From Amycolatopsis sp. NBRC 101858 (GTDB lineage: Bacteria; Actinomycetota; Actinomycetes; Mycobacteriales; Pseudonocardiaceae), in assembly GCF_030269325.1 (NCBI RefSeq), contig NZ_BSTD01000008.1, positions 124,001 to 188,000 on the forward strand: a stretch of 64,000 bases of DNA. Direction: 5' to 3'. Of the stretch, positions 25,668 to 34,053 are shown in pieces. The notes under the pieces are model-generated. The model saw nothing but the letters and a program-made list of their open reading frames with translations. It had not been told where the DNA came from and did no database searches. The position numbers were made by a program, and so were the translations under genes. Each line of letters opens with the position of its first letter. The first letter of the stretch is position 1.

Positions 25668-25796
25668 ATGACCAGCAGGTTGAGAGCTGCCGTCGCGACC
25701 GTCTTCGTCGTGTTTTCGTTCTCGTTCGGCGCGGTGGTGACGGTGACCGCGCCCGCGTCGGCGCACCCCGACTGTCTCCGGTCCTGCCGTTTCTGA
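25668..25796 (+). CDS. Tiny secreted peptide with two cysteines
   Basis: 42 codons. ATG 25668 follows CTGAGGAG. The N-terminus MTSRLRAAVATVFVVFSF is a positively charged then hydrophobic signal sequence; a type I cleavage site fits after APASA, leaving a mature decapeptide HPDCLRSCRF whose cysteines could form one disulfide. Codon third positions are GC-rich, like real genes here. No maturation enzyme or transporter is adjacent. It lies between the frameshifted methyltransferase and the glucosyltransferase. Secreted signal, antimicrobial or orphan peptide cannot be told apart. Confidence 0.55.
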   Translation: MTSRLRAAVATVFVVFSFSFGAVVTVTAPASAHPDCLRSCRF

Positions 25797-25803
25797 GCGG
25801 TCC

Positions 25804-25925
25804 GCTACCTACAGTTCGGCTTTCGCGAGCTTTGAAGCAGACAGCCGGCCCATGCTCGGTCGACCCGGGCGATCGCTTCGCCGAGCACTCGTTGTCACTG
25901 AGTCGGCGACTGCTACCTACAGTTC
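25804..25925. repeat. Two identical 14-mers GCTACCTACAGTTC
   Basis: Copies at 25804-25817 and 25912-25925, 108 bp apart. The second overlaps the stop codon end of the glucosyltransferase gene (minus strand), so the first may be a small duplication of that gene end or a short regulatory repeat. The 120-bp gap between the peptide and glucosyltransferase genes holds nothing else I can name. Confidence 0.4.
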
Positions 25926-27194
25926 CGGGATCCCGGCCGCGACCGGCTCGAACGCATTGCCGGTGGCGATCTTCGGCCGCGGCAGCTCGACCGGCTCGCC
26001 CGGCTTGGTCCGTTTGTAGACCGCGGCGGTCGCCTCGGCGATCCGGCCCCAGTCGAAGTCCGCGGCCAGCCGCGCCTGCGCGGCCTTTGCCCGCTTCGCC
26101 GCGGCCGGCGCATCGGCCAGCACGGCCGTCACCGCGTTGGCCAGTTCCGCGACATCGCCGGGGCTGAACGCCAGCCCGGTCTCGCCGTGCACCACGACCT
26201 CGCCGAGCCCGCCGGCAGTCGACGCCACCAGCGGCGCCTTCGCGGCCGCGGCCTCCAGTGCGACGATCCCGAACGGCTCGTACCGGCTGGGCAGCACGAC
26301 GGCGTCGGCCGCGGCCAGCGCCGCCCGCAGGTCGCGGTCCGAAAGGTGCCCGACGAAGTCGACCGCGCGCCGCACCCGCAGCTTCCGCGACTGCTCGACC
26401 AGCTCGTCGAAGTGTCGTCCTTTTCCGGCAACGACCACGCGCGTGCCGGGGTGGCGGCGCCGGATGCGAGGGAGCGCGGCCAGCAGGTCCTGCACGCCCT
26501 TCTCCCACTCGAGTCGTCCGAAATAGAGCAACAGCGGCGCCCCGGCCGGGCTGTAGACCTCGCGGGCCCGGGCGATCTCCTTCGCCGGCACTTGCCAGCC
26601 GCGTTCCTCGATGCCGTTGTGGATCACCGTGACATCGCCGGCCTCGACCTCGAAGAGATGCGCGACCTCGCGGCGCATGGCCTGCGAGCAGGTGATCAGT
26701 GCGTCGGCGCGGTTCGCCAGCCACCACTCGACCGAGTGAACTTGCTGGTTCAGCGGATGCGACAGCCAGCCGGAGTGCCGCCCGGCCTCGGTCGCGTGGA
26801 TCGTGCCGACCAAGGGCACTCGCGCCGCCTCGGCGATCGCGATGGCCGGGTGCGCGACCAGCCAGTCGTGCGCGTGGACGACATCGGGCTGCCAGCCGCG
26901 CAGCAGGTCCTGCGCGGCGCGGATCATGGCGTGTCCCATGGCCAGCGTCCAGGCGACGAGGTCGCGTTCGAACGTCACGTGCATCGGGTCCTCGGCGACC
27001 CGGATGATCCGCACGCCCTCGACGACACGGTCGGTGCGCGGGTGCGTCCCGGCGTCGGTGCCCGCGGCGTGCCGGCAGAGGACGACGACCTCGTGACCCT
27101 GCCGGGCCAGGTGGCAGGCGAGCGCGTGCACGTGCCGGGCCAGGCCACCGATGGCCACTGGCGGGTACTCCCAGGACAGCATCAGCACACGCAT
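25917..27194 (-). CDS. GT4 alpha-glucan glucosyltransferase, Rv3032-like
   Basis: 425 residues with a GT-B fold. MRVLMLSWEYPPVAIGGLARHV is the N-terminal donor/acceptor loop; DVVHAHDWLVAHPA, PLLLYFGRLEWEKG and the E-x7-E block SRYEPFGIVALEAA are diagnostic for family GT4. In M. tuberculosis the relative Rv3032 elongates alpha-1,4-glucan for methylglucose lipopolysaccharide and glycogen-type polymers beside a GH57 branching enzyme and a methyltransferase. Those partners occur here on the same strand at 32548-34847, but 5.3 kb away. Hence a polymethylated or capsular glucan role is likely, with GDP-, ADP- or UDP-glucose as possible donor. Confidence 0.88.
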   Translation of the reverse strand: MRVLMLSWEYPPVAIGGLARHVHALACHLARQGHEVVVLCRHAAGTDAGTHPRTDRVVEGVRIIRVAEDPMHVTFERDLVAWTLAMGHAMIRAAQDLLRGWQPDVVHAHDWLVAHPAIAIAEAARVPLVGTIHATEAGRHSGWLSHPLNQQVHSVEWWLANRADALITCSQAMRREVAHLFEVEAGDVTVIHNGIEERGWQVPAKEIARAREVYSPAGAPLLLYFGRLEWEKGVQDLLAALPRIRRRHPGTRVVVAGKGRHFDELVEQSRKLRVRRAVDFVGHLSDRDLRAALAAADAVVLPSRYEPFGIVALEAAAAKAPLVASTAGGLGEVVVHGETGLAFSPGDVAELANAVTAVLADAPAAAKRAKAAQARLAADFDWGRIAEATAAVYKRTKPGEPVELPRPKIATGNAFEPVAAGIPEL

Positions 27195-27319
27195 GGGCAG
27201 AGGTTACTCGCGAGTCGGAACGGCCCGGCGGCGCCCGTGCCACCCGACCGGCTAGATCGGTCGCGGATTGTGGTCCGACTCACTGGCGAGCCCGGCGATC
27301 TCTGCCACCATCGGCCGGG

Positions 27320-29083
27320 ATGACTTCACCAGAGGACACCGGCTGGCGCCGGCTCGACCCGCCCTTGTCCACCCCGTGGACCGGCGAGGTCGGCCCGGAC
27401 AACGCCCTGCCTGAGTACCCACGGCCGCAGCTGACCCGGCCACGCTGGCTGAACCTCAACGGCGTCTGGGAGTACGCCGGCTGGCCGTCGTCGCCGGATG
27501 AACCACGGCCGTCCGGCTACGCCGAGCGGATCCTGGTCCCGTTCCCGCCGGAGTCGGCGTTGTCCGGAATCGACCGACGCGACGAGGTCCTCTGGTACCG
27601 GCGGCTTGTCGAGATCCCGGCGGACTGGCACGGCTCGCGAGTCCTCCTGCACTTCGGTGCGGTCGACCAGACGGCGAAGGTATGGGTCAACAACCAGCTC
27701 GTCGCGACGCACGAAGGCGGCTACACGGCGTTCAGCGCGGACATCACCGACGTCCTGCGGGCGTCCGGGCCGCAGGAGCTGACCGTGCGCGCCGAGGACC
27801 GCACCGACATCGAGCCTTTCCCGGTCGGCAAGCAGCGCAACGCGCCCGGCGGGATCTGCTACACGGCGTCGTCCGGAATCTGGCAGACGGTGTGGCTCGA
27901 GCCGGTGCCCGAAACGCGCGTCGAACGCCTCGACCTGACCCCGGACCTCACCGGCGTGACAGTGTTCCCGCAGGTCACCGGCGGCGCCGAGGTCGTGGTC
28001 GTCATTTCGACCACGGATGGCGAGGTGGCACGCGGTTCGGGCGCGACGGGGACGTCGGTGCGCGTGGACGTTCCCGAACCACGGCTCTGGACGCCCGACG
28101 ACCCGCACCTCTACACACTGCGCGTTCGCCTGCTCGATCGGCATGGCGCGGTTTTGGACGAAGTCGGTAGCTACGCGGGCCTCCGGACGATCGGCCTGCT
28201 CCCGGACGCCGAGGGCCGCCCGCGGATCGCGCTCAACGGCCGGCCCACGTTCCTGCACGGCCCACTCGACCAGGGCTACTGGCCGGACGGCATCTCGACC
28301 GCGCCCACCGACGACGCCCTGCGTTTCGACCTCGAGAAGACGAAGGAGCTGGGCTTCAACTTCGTCCGCAAACACGTCAAGGTCGAGCCGGCGCGCTGGT
28401 ACTTCTGGGCCGACACGCTGGGCTTGGTCGTCTGGCAGGACATGCCGTCGTTGACGGTGTCGTTCGACGGCCCGCCCGGCATCGCGCCGGACCCGGTCCC
28501 GCAGGCTCGCGAGCGGTTCGAAGCGGAATTGATCGAAATGATCACTCAACTGCGGGCGGTCCCGTCGATCGTCGGCTGGGTGCCGTTCAACGAGGGCTGG
28601 GGCGAGTTCGAAACGGCCCGTGTCGCGGAACTGGTCAAGGCCCTCGACCCGACCCGGCTGGTGATCGCGAACAGCGGGGTCAACTGCTGCTTCTCCCGCC
28701 CGGACACGGGCGCGGGTGACGTCTACGACGACCACACGTACGTCGGCCCGGGCGCGCCGGCGGTCACCGACGGCCGGGCGATCGTCGACGGCGAGTACGG
28801 CGGCCTCGGCCTGGTCTTGGACGACCACCGCTGGCCGGGCCCGCCGAACGCGTACGAAATGACGCAGACCCGGGAGCGGCTGACCGAGCGCTACGCGGAG
28901 GTGAGCGCCGCGCTGGAGCGAGTGGTCGTCGAGCGGGGTTTGTCCGGCGCGATCTACACCCAGACGACCGATGTCGAGAACGAGGTCAACGGCCTGCTGA
29001 CGTACGACCGCAGAGTGCTCAAGGTCGACCCGTCGGTGGTCGCGAAGTGCGTGCGAGCGGTGATCGAGGCCGGCTCGGCCTGA
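27320..29083 (+). CDS. Glycoside hydrolase family 2 protein (beta-galactosidase/glucuronidase-like)
   Basis: 587 residues. The order is a sugar-binding jelly roll (about 30-190: LNLNGVWEYAGW, WYRRLVEIPADW, LLHFGAVDQTAKVWVN), an immunoglobulin-like domain (about 195-285) and a TIM barrel (about 290-587). E425 in PFNEGWGEF is the acid/base and E492 in VDGEYGGLG the likely nucleophile. No signal peptide, so a cytoplasmic enzyme acting on imported beta-glycosides. It is divergent from the glucosyltransferase and convergent with a ROK regulator; no sugar transporter is adjacent. Substrate uncertain. Confidence 0.9.
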   Translation: MTSPEDTGWRRLDPPLSTPWTGEVGPDNALPEYPRPQLTRPRWLNLNGVWEYAGWPSSPDEPRPSGYAERILVPFPPESALSGIDRRDEVLWYRRLVEIPADWHGSRVLLHFGAVDQTAKVWVNNQLVATHEGGYTAFSADITDVLRASGPQELTVRAEDRTDIEPFPVGKQRNAPGGICYTASSGIWQTVWLEPVPETRVERLDLTPDLTGVTVFPQVTGGAEVVVVISTTDGEVARGSGATGTSVRVDVPEPRLWTPDDPHLYTLRVRLLDRHGAVLDEVGSYAGLRTIGLLPDAEGRPRIALNGRPTFLHGPLDQGYWPDGISTAPTDDALRFDLEKTKELGFNFVRKHVKVEPARWYFWADTLGLVVWQDMPSLTVSFDGPPGIAPDPVPQARERFEAELIEMITQLRAVPSIVGWVPFNEGWGEFETARVAELVKALDPTRLVIANSGVNCCFSRPDTGAGDVYDDHTYVGPGAPAVTDGRAIVDGEYGGLGLVLDDHRWPGPPNAYEMTQTRERLTERYAEVSAALERVVVERGLSGAIYTQTTDVENEVNGLLTYDRRVLKVDPSVVAKCVRAVIEAGSA

Positions 29084-29136
29084 GCTGCCTCGGTCGATTC
29101 CCGGCGACCGTCCGTACCAGCGGGTTCGCGGTCTGG

Positions 29137-30252
29137 TCAGTTTTCGGCGACGGCCTTGACCAGCCCATCACGCCCGTGGTCGAGCGCCGACAACAACGCG
29201 CCGCGCAGGGCCGCCGAGTCCGTCACCGCTCCCGCCTCCACCCGGACCGGCCCCGGCGCCGCGGCGCGGACCGTTTGCCGGATTTCGGCAACGAGGCCCG
29301 GCCGGCTCCCTGCCGGGCCGCCCAGCAGCACCAGGTCCGGGTCGACGATCGTGCAGATCGCGGCGACGGCCCGGCCGAGCGTCGCGCCGAGCAGCCGTAG
29401 TCGTTCGGCGGCCACGGCGTCGCCGGCGGCCTGGTCGAGCGTGGTCAAGATCGCGTCGACGTCCAGCGAAGGCGCGTCGGACCTGCCGAAGCCTTGGTCG
29501 GCGAGAGCCGACGCGAGCGTCGACCCCGAACTGTCGAGGTACCCGATCTCGCCTGCCAGCCCGTGCGCGCCCCGCACGAGCTGATCGCCGACATAGAGAC
29601 TGACGCCGAGCCCGGCGCCGACGTAGACGTAAGCAAAGCTCTTCGCCTCCTGGGCGGCGCCCTCTCGTCGTTCGGCGAGTGCGGAGAAGTTGACGTCGTT
29701 GTCGAGCAGAACGTCATGCCCGATCTCCCCGGCCCGGAGCGTCCCCTCCGGAAAAGGCGACCCGGGCAGCGCGACGACCTCGTGTGTGACCGGGTCGACC
29801 GGGTTGGCCACCGAGATCGCGATCGCCCGTATCGGACCCGAGCCGACTCCGCCCGCCGCGGCGACCGCATCCCGGACTGCGGTCGTCACCGGCCGGTCAC
29901 CGGGCGGGTGCCGCTCGGTGGCCAGGACCGTCCCGGTCAGGTCGGTCGTGATCGTGCGGACGCCCTGCTGGTTGACCTCCGCGGCGACCACGCGACCGGC
30001 GTTGGCGGCCAGCTCGTAGAAGGTGGCGATCCGGCCGCGGCGGCCGGTCTGGTCGGTGCCGGTGGCCCGCAGCGCGCCGGCCGTCTCCAGCCGGCGGACC
30101 GACTCGGAGATCGTCGGCTTCGAGATCCCGGTGGTCGCGGCGAGCTCGGCGCGCGTGGTCCGTCCGTGGACGAAGACGTGGTCCAGCACCGTGCGGTCGG
30201 TCATGGCCCGCAGCATCGCCAGGCGCGGAAGCGGCCGGTCGGGGTCGGACAT
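29137..30252 (-). CDS. ROK family transcriptional regulator
   Basis: 371 residues. Residues about 20-65 form a winged helix (VFVHGRTTRAELAATTGISKPTISESVRRLE); the rest is a sugar-kinase-like ROK domain (VLLDNDVNFSALAE, YVYVGAGLGVSLYVG, GLAGEIGYLDS). The usual zinc-binding CxCGxxGC motif after the GEIG segment is absent, replaced by a Ser/Ala-rich stretch, so it is a ROK variant without that zinc knuckle. ROK repressors often answer sugars and control glycoside genes. A dyad precedes the divergent DUF1479 gene, the likely target; the convergent GH2 gene may also belong to its regulon. Confidence 0.87.
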   Translation of the reverse strand: MSDPDRPLPRLAMLRAMTDRTVLDHVFVHGRTTRAELAATTGISKPTISESVRRLETAGALRATGTDQTGRRGRIATFYELAANAGRVVAAEVNQQGVRTITTDLTGTVLATERHPPGDRPVTTAVRDAVAAAGGVGSGPIRAIAISVANPVDPVTHEVVALPGSPFPEGTLRAGEIGHDVLLDNDVNFSALAERREGAAQEAKSFAYVYVGAGLGVSLYVGDQLVRGAHGLAGEIGYLDSSGSTLASALADQGFGRSDAPSLDVDAILTTLDQAAGDAVAAERLRLLGATLGRAVAAICTIVDPDLVLLGGPAGSRPGLVAEIRQTVRAAAPGPVRVEAGAVTDSAALRGALLSALDHGRDGLVKAVAEN

Positions 30253-30305
30253 CGCACCTCTTGTGGCGGGAGACGGACAGGGGTTACCGTAGCCGGGACA
30301 TTCTA

Positions 30306-30320
30306 GTAAGGAGTCCTAAC
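30306..30320. promoter_or_regulatory. Candidate ROK operator
   Basis: GTAAGGAGTCCTAAC, an odd-length dyad matching at six of seven paired positions, in an AT-rich stretch of the 88-bp gap between ROK and DUF1479 starts. ROK operators are often TTAG/CTAA-rich repeats, which this resembles. Confidence 0.5.
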
Positions 30321-30340
30321 CAAAGATCGTGAGGACACCG

Positions 30341-31570
30341 ATGACGACCACAGAGCTGCCCGCGAACATGTCCGAGGCCATCTCGCGGACCAAGCACGAG
30401 CTGCGCGCCCGCATCGGCGACGTCGCCGGCGTGTTCGCCGCGGTCCGCGACGAGATGCGGCGGGAGGTCGATGCCGTCGCCGCCGACCCGGACGCCTTCC
30501 CTGTCGTCCGTTATCGCGACATCGCCGACGGGACCGTGCCGCAGCGCACGCTCGACGCCGTCCGACGCCGGGGCTGCGCCGTCGTCAAAGGCACCTTCGC
30601 CCGCGAAACAGCCGAAGCCTGGGACGCCGAACTGGCCACGTACCTCGACGGCAACGACTTCGCCGCGACGTACCAGGGCCCGGCCGACGACGTCTTCGCC
30701 GGCCTCGCGTCGAGCCAGCCGCAGATCTACCCGGTCTACTGGTCGAAGCCGCAGATCCAGGCCCGCCAGCACGAGCACATGGTCGCCGTCCGGCGGTTCC
30801 TCAACTCCTTCTGGCGGCACGAGTCCGAGGGCCGCGTCTGGTTCGACCCCGATCGCGACACGGCCTACCCCGACCGGATCCGTCGGCGCCCGCCGGGCTC
30901 GGCGTCGCTCGGCCTGTCCGCCCACACCGACTCGGGTTCGGTCGAACGCTGGCTGCTGCCCGCCTACCAGCAGGTGTTCCGCCACGTCTTCGCTGGAAAC
31001 TGGCAACGGTACGACCCCTGGGACGGCGCCTACCGCACCGAAGTCGACGAATACCCGTCGACGGTCATGTGCTCGGCCTTCCGCACCTTCCAGGGCTGGA
31101 CGGCGTTGTCGGAAATGAACCAGGGCGACGGCGTCCTGCACGTGGTGCCGATCCCGTCGGCGATCACGTACGTACTGCTCCGCGCACTGCAGGACGACAT
31201 CCCCGACGATGACCTCTGCGGCGCGGCCAACGGCCAGGCCCTGCCGGTGAGCGACAAGTACCACGACGACCTGCTGCCCGCGCTGACCTCGATCCCCGAC
31301 GTCGAACCGGGCGATACGGTCTGGTGGCACGGCGACGTCATCCACTCGGTCGCCGACGGCACCAATCCGGATCGCTGGGGAAACGTCATGTACATCCCGG
31401 CGAGCCCGCATTGCGCGAAGAATGCCGCCTACGCCGAAAAGTGCGGCCGGGCATTCCTGGCCGGCGCGAGCCCGGGCGATTTCGCTCCCGAAGATTACGA
31501 AGTGAACTGGACCGGCCGCGCCACGATCGACGACCTCGACGCGGTCGGGCGCGACCAGCTCGGCCTGTGA
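30341..31570 (+). CDS. DUF1479 protein (YbiU-like, possible 2-oxoglutarate/Fe(II) oxygenase fold)
   Basis: 409 residues. RRGCAVVKGTFARETAEAWD, SKPQIQARQHEHM, LSAHTDSGSVERW and the late VWWHGDVIHSVADG mark the YbiU/DUF1479 family. H195, D197 and H330 or H335 could form a metal-binding facial triad of the 2-oxoglutarate dioxygenase type; the reaction is unknown. ATG 30341 has GTGAGGA upstream; GTG 30329 is the frame's first start but would sit on that site. Divergent from the ROK regulator with a dyad between, so ROK-controlled expression is likely. It ends at a strong hairpin. Confidence 0.88.
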   Translation: MTTTELPANMSEAISRTKHELRARIGDVAGVFAAVRDEMRREVDAVAADPDAFPVVRYRDIADGTVPQRTLDAVRRRGCAVVKGTFARETAEAWDAELATYLDGNDFAATYQGPADDVFAGLASSQPQIYPVYWSKPQIQARQHEHMVAVRRFLNSFWRHESEGRVWFDPDRDTAYPDRIRRRPPGSASLGLSAHTDSGSVERWLLPAYQQVFRHVFAGNWQRYDPWDGAYRTEVDEYPSTVMCSAFRTFQGWTALSEMNQGDGVLHVVPIPSAITYVLLRALQDDIPDDDLCGAANGQALPVSDKYHDDLLPALTSIPDVEPGDTVWWHGDVIHSVADGTNPDRWGNVMYIPASPHCAKNAAYAEKCGRAFLAGASPGDFAPEDYEVNWTGRATIDDLDAVGRDQLGL

Positions 31571-31577
31571 ACGGCGC

Positions 31578-31610
31578 CGCGCCGGGGCGGCCGCACTCCG
31601 CCCCGGCGCG
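31578..31610. terminator. Hairpin between DUF1479 and His-rich peptide genes
   Basis: CGCGCCGGGGCGG and CCGCCCCGGCGCG form a perfect 13-bp stem with a 7-nt loop, between two convergent stops. It can serve both strands. No T-run. Confidence 0.75.
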
Positions 31611-31618
31611 CCCGGGAA

Positions 31619-31831
31619 CTACAGATGCAGCCAGAGCCCGAGGTGCAGACCCAGGAGGTTGATGTGCCCGTGGTGATGGTGGTGGCCGACGCACAGAACG
31701 CAGTGGTGAGCCTGGCTCGCCGCGTCGGACGACGGCGCGGCCGCCGCGGTGCCCACCGCGGGGCCGGCCAGCAACAGCCCGAGTGCCACGGGGAACGCGG
31801 CCAGCGCGGCCCGTCGTCTGGAGGTAGTCAT
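31619..31831 (-). CDS. Small secreted histidine-rich peptide
   Basis: 70 residues from ATG 31831, with GAAGGGATC upstream. A basic start (MTTSRRRAAL) and a hydrophobic core (FPVALGLLLAGPAVG) ending in TAAAA form a signal peptide, probably cut near residue 30-32. The mature part contains HHCVLCVGHHHHHGH and ends in HINLLGLHLGLWLHL: 10 histidines among about 40 residues, a CxxC pair and an amphipathic Leu/His tail. This composition suggests extracytoplasmic binding of Zn, Cu or Ni. No family name recognised. A Zur-like half-site lies about 110 bp upstream. Neighbours are DUF1479 and glutathione peroxidase. Confidence 0.75.
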   Translation of the reverse strand: MTTSRRRAALAAFPVALGLLLAGPAVGTAAAAPSSDAASQAHHCVLCVGHHHHHGHINLLGLHLGLWLHL

Positions 31832-31940
31832 CCCATGATCCCTTCTCCGCACATCGGCGCCGGAATGGCGTCGTGAAAAGTATTCGGTGCGCAGTGGGGA
31901 AAAGGGCAGGCTGATCACCCGGGAACCGCCCGACCGGATC

Positions 31941-31957
31941 ATGGGAATCATTTTCGG
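31941..31957 (-). promoter_or_regulatory. Zur-like half-site upstream of the His-rich peptide
   Basis: On the minus strand the sequence reads GAAAATGATTCCCAT. Its GAAAATGATT core equals the left half of the actinobacterial Zur box (about TGAAAATGATTTTCA), while the right half is degenerate. It is 110-125 bp before the peptide ATG, a plausible promoter position. Chance match is possible. Confidence 0.35.
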
Positions 31958-32018
31958 TACCGTTTCCGTGGTACCCGGATGGCCGCAGAAACCCGTCGAT
32001 CCGGTGAATTCCGGGGAA

Positions 32019-32043
32019 GGCGGGGGACACGACGTCCCCCGCC
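32019..32043 (-). terminator. Hairpin downstream of glutathione peroxidase
   Basis: GGCGGGGGA and TCCCCCGCC form a 9-bp GC-rich stem with a 7-nt loop, just past the peroxidase stop (32049) on the minus strand. Confidence 0.65.
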
Positions 32044-32048
32044 CCGTG

Positions 32049-32537
32049 TCACGCCGGGAGCGCGGCCTCGATGGCCTTGACGACCGCGTCGTCTTCCGGC
32101 TCGGTCCGCGGCCGGAACCGCGCCAGGACCTCGCCGTCGGCGCCGACCAGGAACTTCTCGAAGTTCCACTGGACGTCGCCGGAGGCACCGTCGGTGTCGG
32201 CCGTCTTGGTCAGCTCGGTGTACAACGGGTGCCGGTCGTCGCCGTTGACGTCGATCTTCTCGAACAGCGGGAAGGTGACGCCGTAGGTCGTCGAGCAGAA
32301 CGTCTGGATCTCCTCCGCGCTGCCCGGCTCCTGCCCCGCGAACTGGTTGCACGGAAAACCGACAACGGAGAAGCCCTGGCCGCCGAAGCGCTCCTGCAGC
32401 CGCTCGAGGCCGGAGTACTGCGGGGTCAGGCCGCACTTCGACGCGACGTTGACCACGAGCAGCGCCTTGCCCGCGAGGGAGGCCAGCGAGCTGTCCTGTC
32501 CGTCGAGGGTCTTGACCGGAATTTCGTGGATCCCCAT
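32049..32537 (-). CDS. Glutathione peroxidase family protein (thioredoxin-dependent type)
   Basis: 162 residues. C35 in NVASKCGLTPQY is the peroxidatic cysteine, Q69 in FAGQEPGS, W124 and N125 in QWNFEKF complete the catalytic tetrad, and C81 in QTFCSTTYG is the resolving cysteine of thioredoxin-dependent enzymes. Actinobacteria lack glutathione, so electrons likely come from thioredoxin or mycothiol systems. It reduces hydroperoxides in the cytoplasm. It sits 10 bp downstream of the GH57 gene on the same strand, so it is probably cotranscribed with the glucan genes. Confidence 0.93.
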   Translation of the reverse strand: MGIHEIPVKTLDGQDSSLASLAGKALLVVNVASKCGLTPQYSGLERLQERFGGQGFSVVGFPCNQFAGQEPGSAEEIQTFCSTTYGVTFPLFEKIDVNGDDRHPLYTELTKTADTDGASGDVQWNFEKFLVGADGEVLARFRPRTEPEDDAVVKAIEAALPA

Positions 32538-32547
32538 GGAGTCCCTT

Positions 32548-34053
32548 TCAGTCGTGCTTCAGCGCCCGGGCGTCGAGGTGCCCGAACGGTCCGTCGTCGG
32601 CGCGGTAGGTGGCCGCCAGCTCCTCGGCCCGTGCGCGCTCGCCGCGTCGCAGCAATCCGGCCAAGGCGTCGAAGCGCTCGGTGTGGACCGCCGCGCGGCG
32701 ACGCGCGTAGTCCGCGGCGGAGTCCTTGGTGACCATGAAGGCCCAGTCGCTCTCCAGCGCCAGCATCGCCTCGGCCACGGCCTGGTCGGCAACGGTGTCG
32801 CGGGCCGTTGTCGGTAATTCGGCAACGAGTGCGAGGAGACGTTCCTGCAACGCGGTGTTGGCGTCGACCATGTCCTTGACCTGCTCGCCGTCCCAGACGC
32901 GCCAGTCCTTGCCCGACCCCCACGACGACGCGGGCAGCGCGATCGGCTCGCCGACGAGCCCTGCGTCGAGTGCGCCCTTCAGCGTCGTCACCCGGACGCC
33001 CGCCTCAGGCAGCGCGCGCAGCACGCCCTCCAGCCAGGCCGGCCCCTCGTGCCACCAGTGCCCGAACAGCTCCGTGTCGTACGCGGCGACCACAAGCGCC
33101 TCACGACCGTGTTGCTTCTTCAACGACCGAAGCCGCGTCACCACGGTGTCGACGAAGTCCTTGACGTGCAGCCCGAGCACGTCCGCGGCCAGCGACGGGT
33201 CGTACGGCGCCTTGTCCGGCGGCTCGACCGTCTTGCCGGTGACGCGCGATGCCTTGAGCCCGACCTCGTGCGCCCAGGTGTGGAAGTCGCGGTAGGCGGC
33301 GTGGCCGGGGTAGCCGGCCTTCGGTGACCACACGCGGTAGGTGACTTCTAGGTCTCGTCCGAAAGCGACCACGTCGCTGTCGCCGACCGGCCGCGCGGCC
33401 CAGGTGTCGCCGCGCAGCGACGGCCCGTCGACCATGAACCGCCGCACGCCGGCGGCCGCGTAGTCCGTTTCCATACCAGGCGCGTAGCCGCACTCCGGCG
33501 CCCAAATCCCTTCGGGCCGCGACCCGATTCGCAGCGCCGTGTCGGCGAGGCCGGCGTTCAGCGCGAACTCGCGCACCCGCGGGTCCAGCAGGGGCTGGAA
33601 GGGGTGGGCCAGCGGCCCGCCGAGCAGCTCGATCGTCGAGTTGTCGACCAATGAACGAAGGATGGGGGAGAAGCCGTGGCGCCAGCGGGTGCCCAGCTCC
33701 TCCGCCGCGCGGACCGCCGTGCGATGTTCGGCCGCCGCGAGCTCGCGCAGGACCGGGTCGCCGCGCCACAACGTCGACGCGTGCTGGGCGCGCAGCTGCC
33801 AGTGGCCGAGCCAGTCGTGGAACGCGCGGATGCTGTACGGGTCGTCGAGCTGCGCGGCGAGCACCGGCGTGACACCCAGCGTCAGCACGTCTCGGCGGCC
33901 TTCGGCGGCGAACCGCTCGAGCAGGTCGACCATCGGCAGGTACGAATGCGCCCACGCCTGGTAGAGCCATTCCTCGCCGACCGGCCAGCTCCCGTGGTGC
34001 GGCAGCCACGGCAGGTGGCTGTGCACGACGAGGCAAAAGGTGCCTTCGTTCAT
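32548..34053 (-). CDS. Glycoside hydrolase family 57, 1,4-alpha-glucan branching enzyme type (Rv3031-like)
   Basis: 501 residues. CLVVHSHLPW at the N-terminus, E187 in EGIWAPECGYAPG (nucleophile) and D326 in AAYDTELFGHWWHEG (acid/base) are the GH57 signatures; spacing matches branching enzymes such as TK1436. It would transfer alpha-1,4 chains to make alpha-1,6 branches on a glucan. The start overlaps the methyltransferase stop (34050-34053, ATGA), so both are translated together. This pairing, with the GT4 enzyme on the same strand, is the Rv3030-Rv3032 arrangement linked to methylglucose lipopolysaccharide. Confidence 0.92.
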   Translation of the reverse strand: MNEGTFCLVVHSHLPWLPHHGSWPVGEEWLYQAWAHSYLPMVDLLERFAAEGRRDVLTLGVTPVLAAQLDDPYSIRAFHDWLGHWQLRAQHASTLWRGDPVLRELAAAEHRTAVRAAEELGTRWRHGFSPILRSLVDNSTIELLGGPLAHPFQPLLDPRVREFALNAGLADTALRIGSRPEGIWAPECGYAPGMETDYAAAGVRRFMVDGPSLRGDTWAARPVGDSDVVAFGRDLEVTYRVWSPKAGYPGHAAYRDFHTWAHEVGLKASRVTGKTVEPPDKAPYDPSLAADVLGLHVKDFVDTVVTRLRSLKKQHGREALVVAAYDTELFGHWWHEGPAWLEGVLRALPEAGVRVTTLKGALDAGLVGEPIALPASSWGSGKDWRVWDGEQVKDMVDANTALQERLLALVAELPTTARDTVADQAVAEAMLALESDWAFMVTKDSAADYARRRAAVHTERFDALAGLLRRGERARAEELAATYRADDGPFGHLDARALKHD

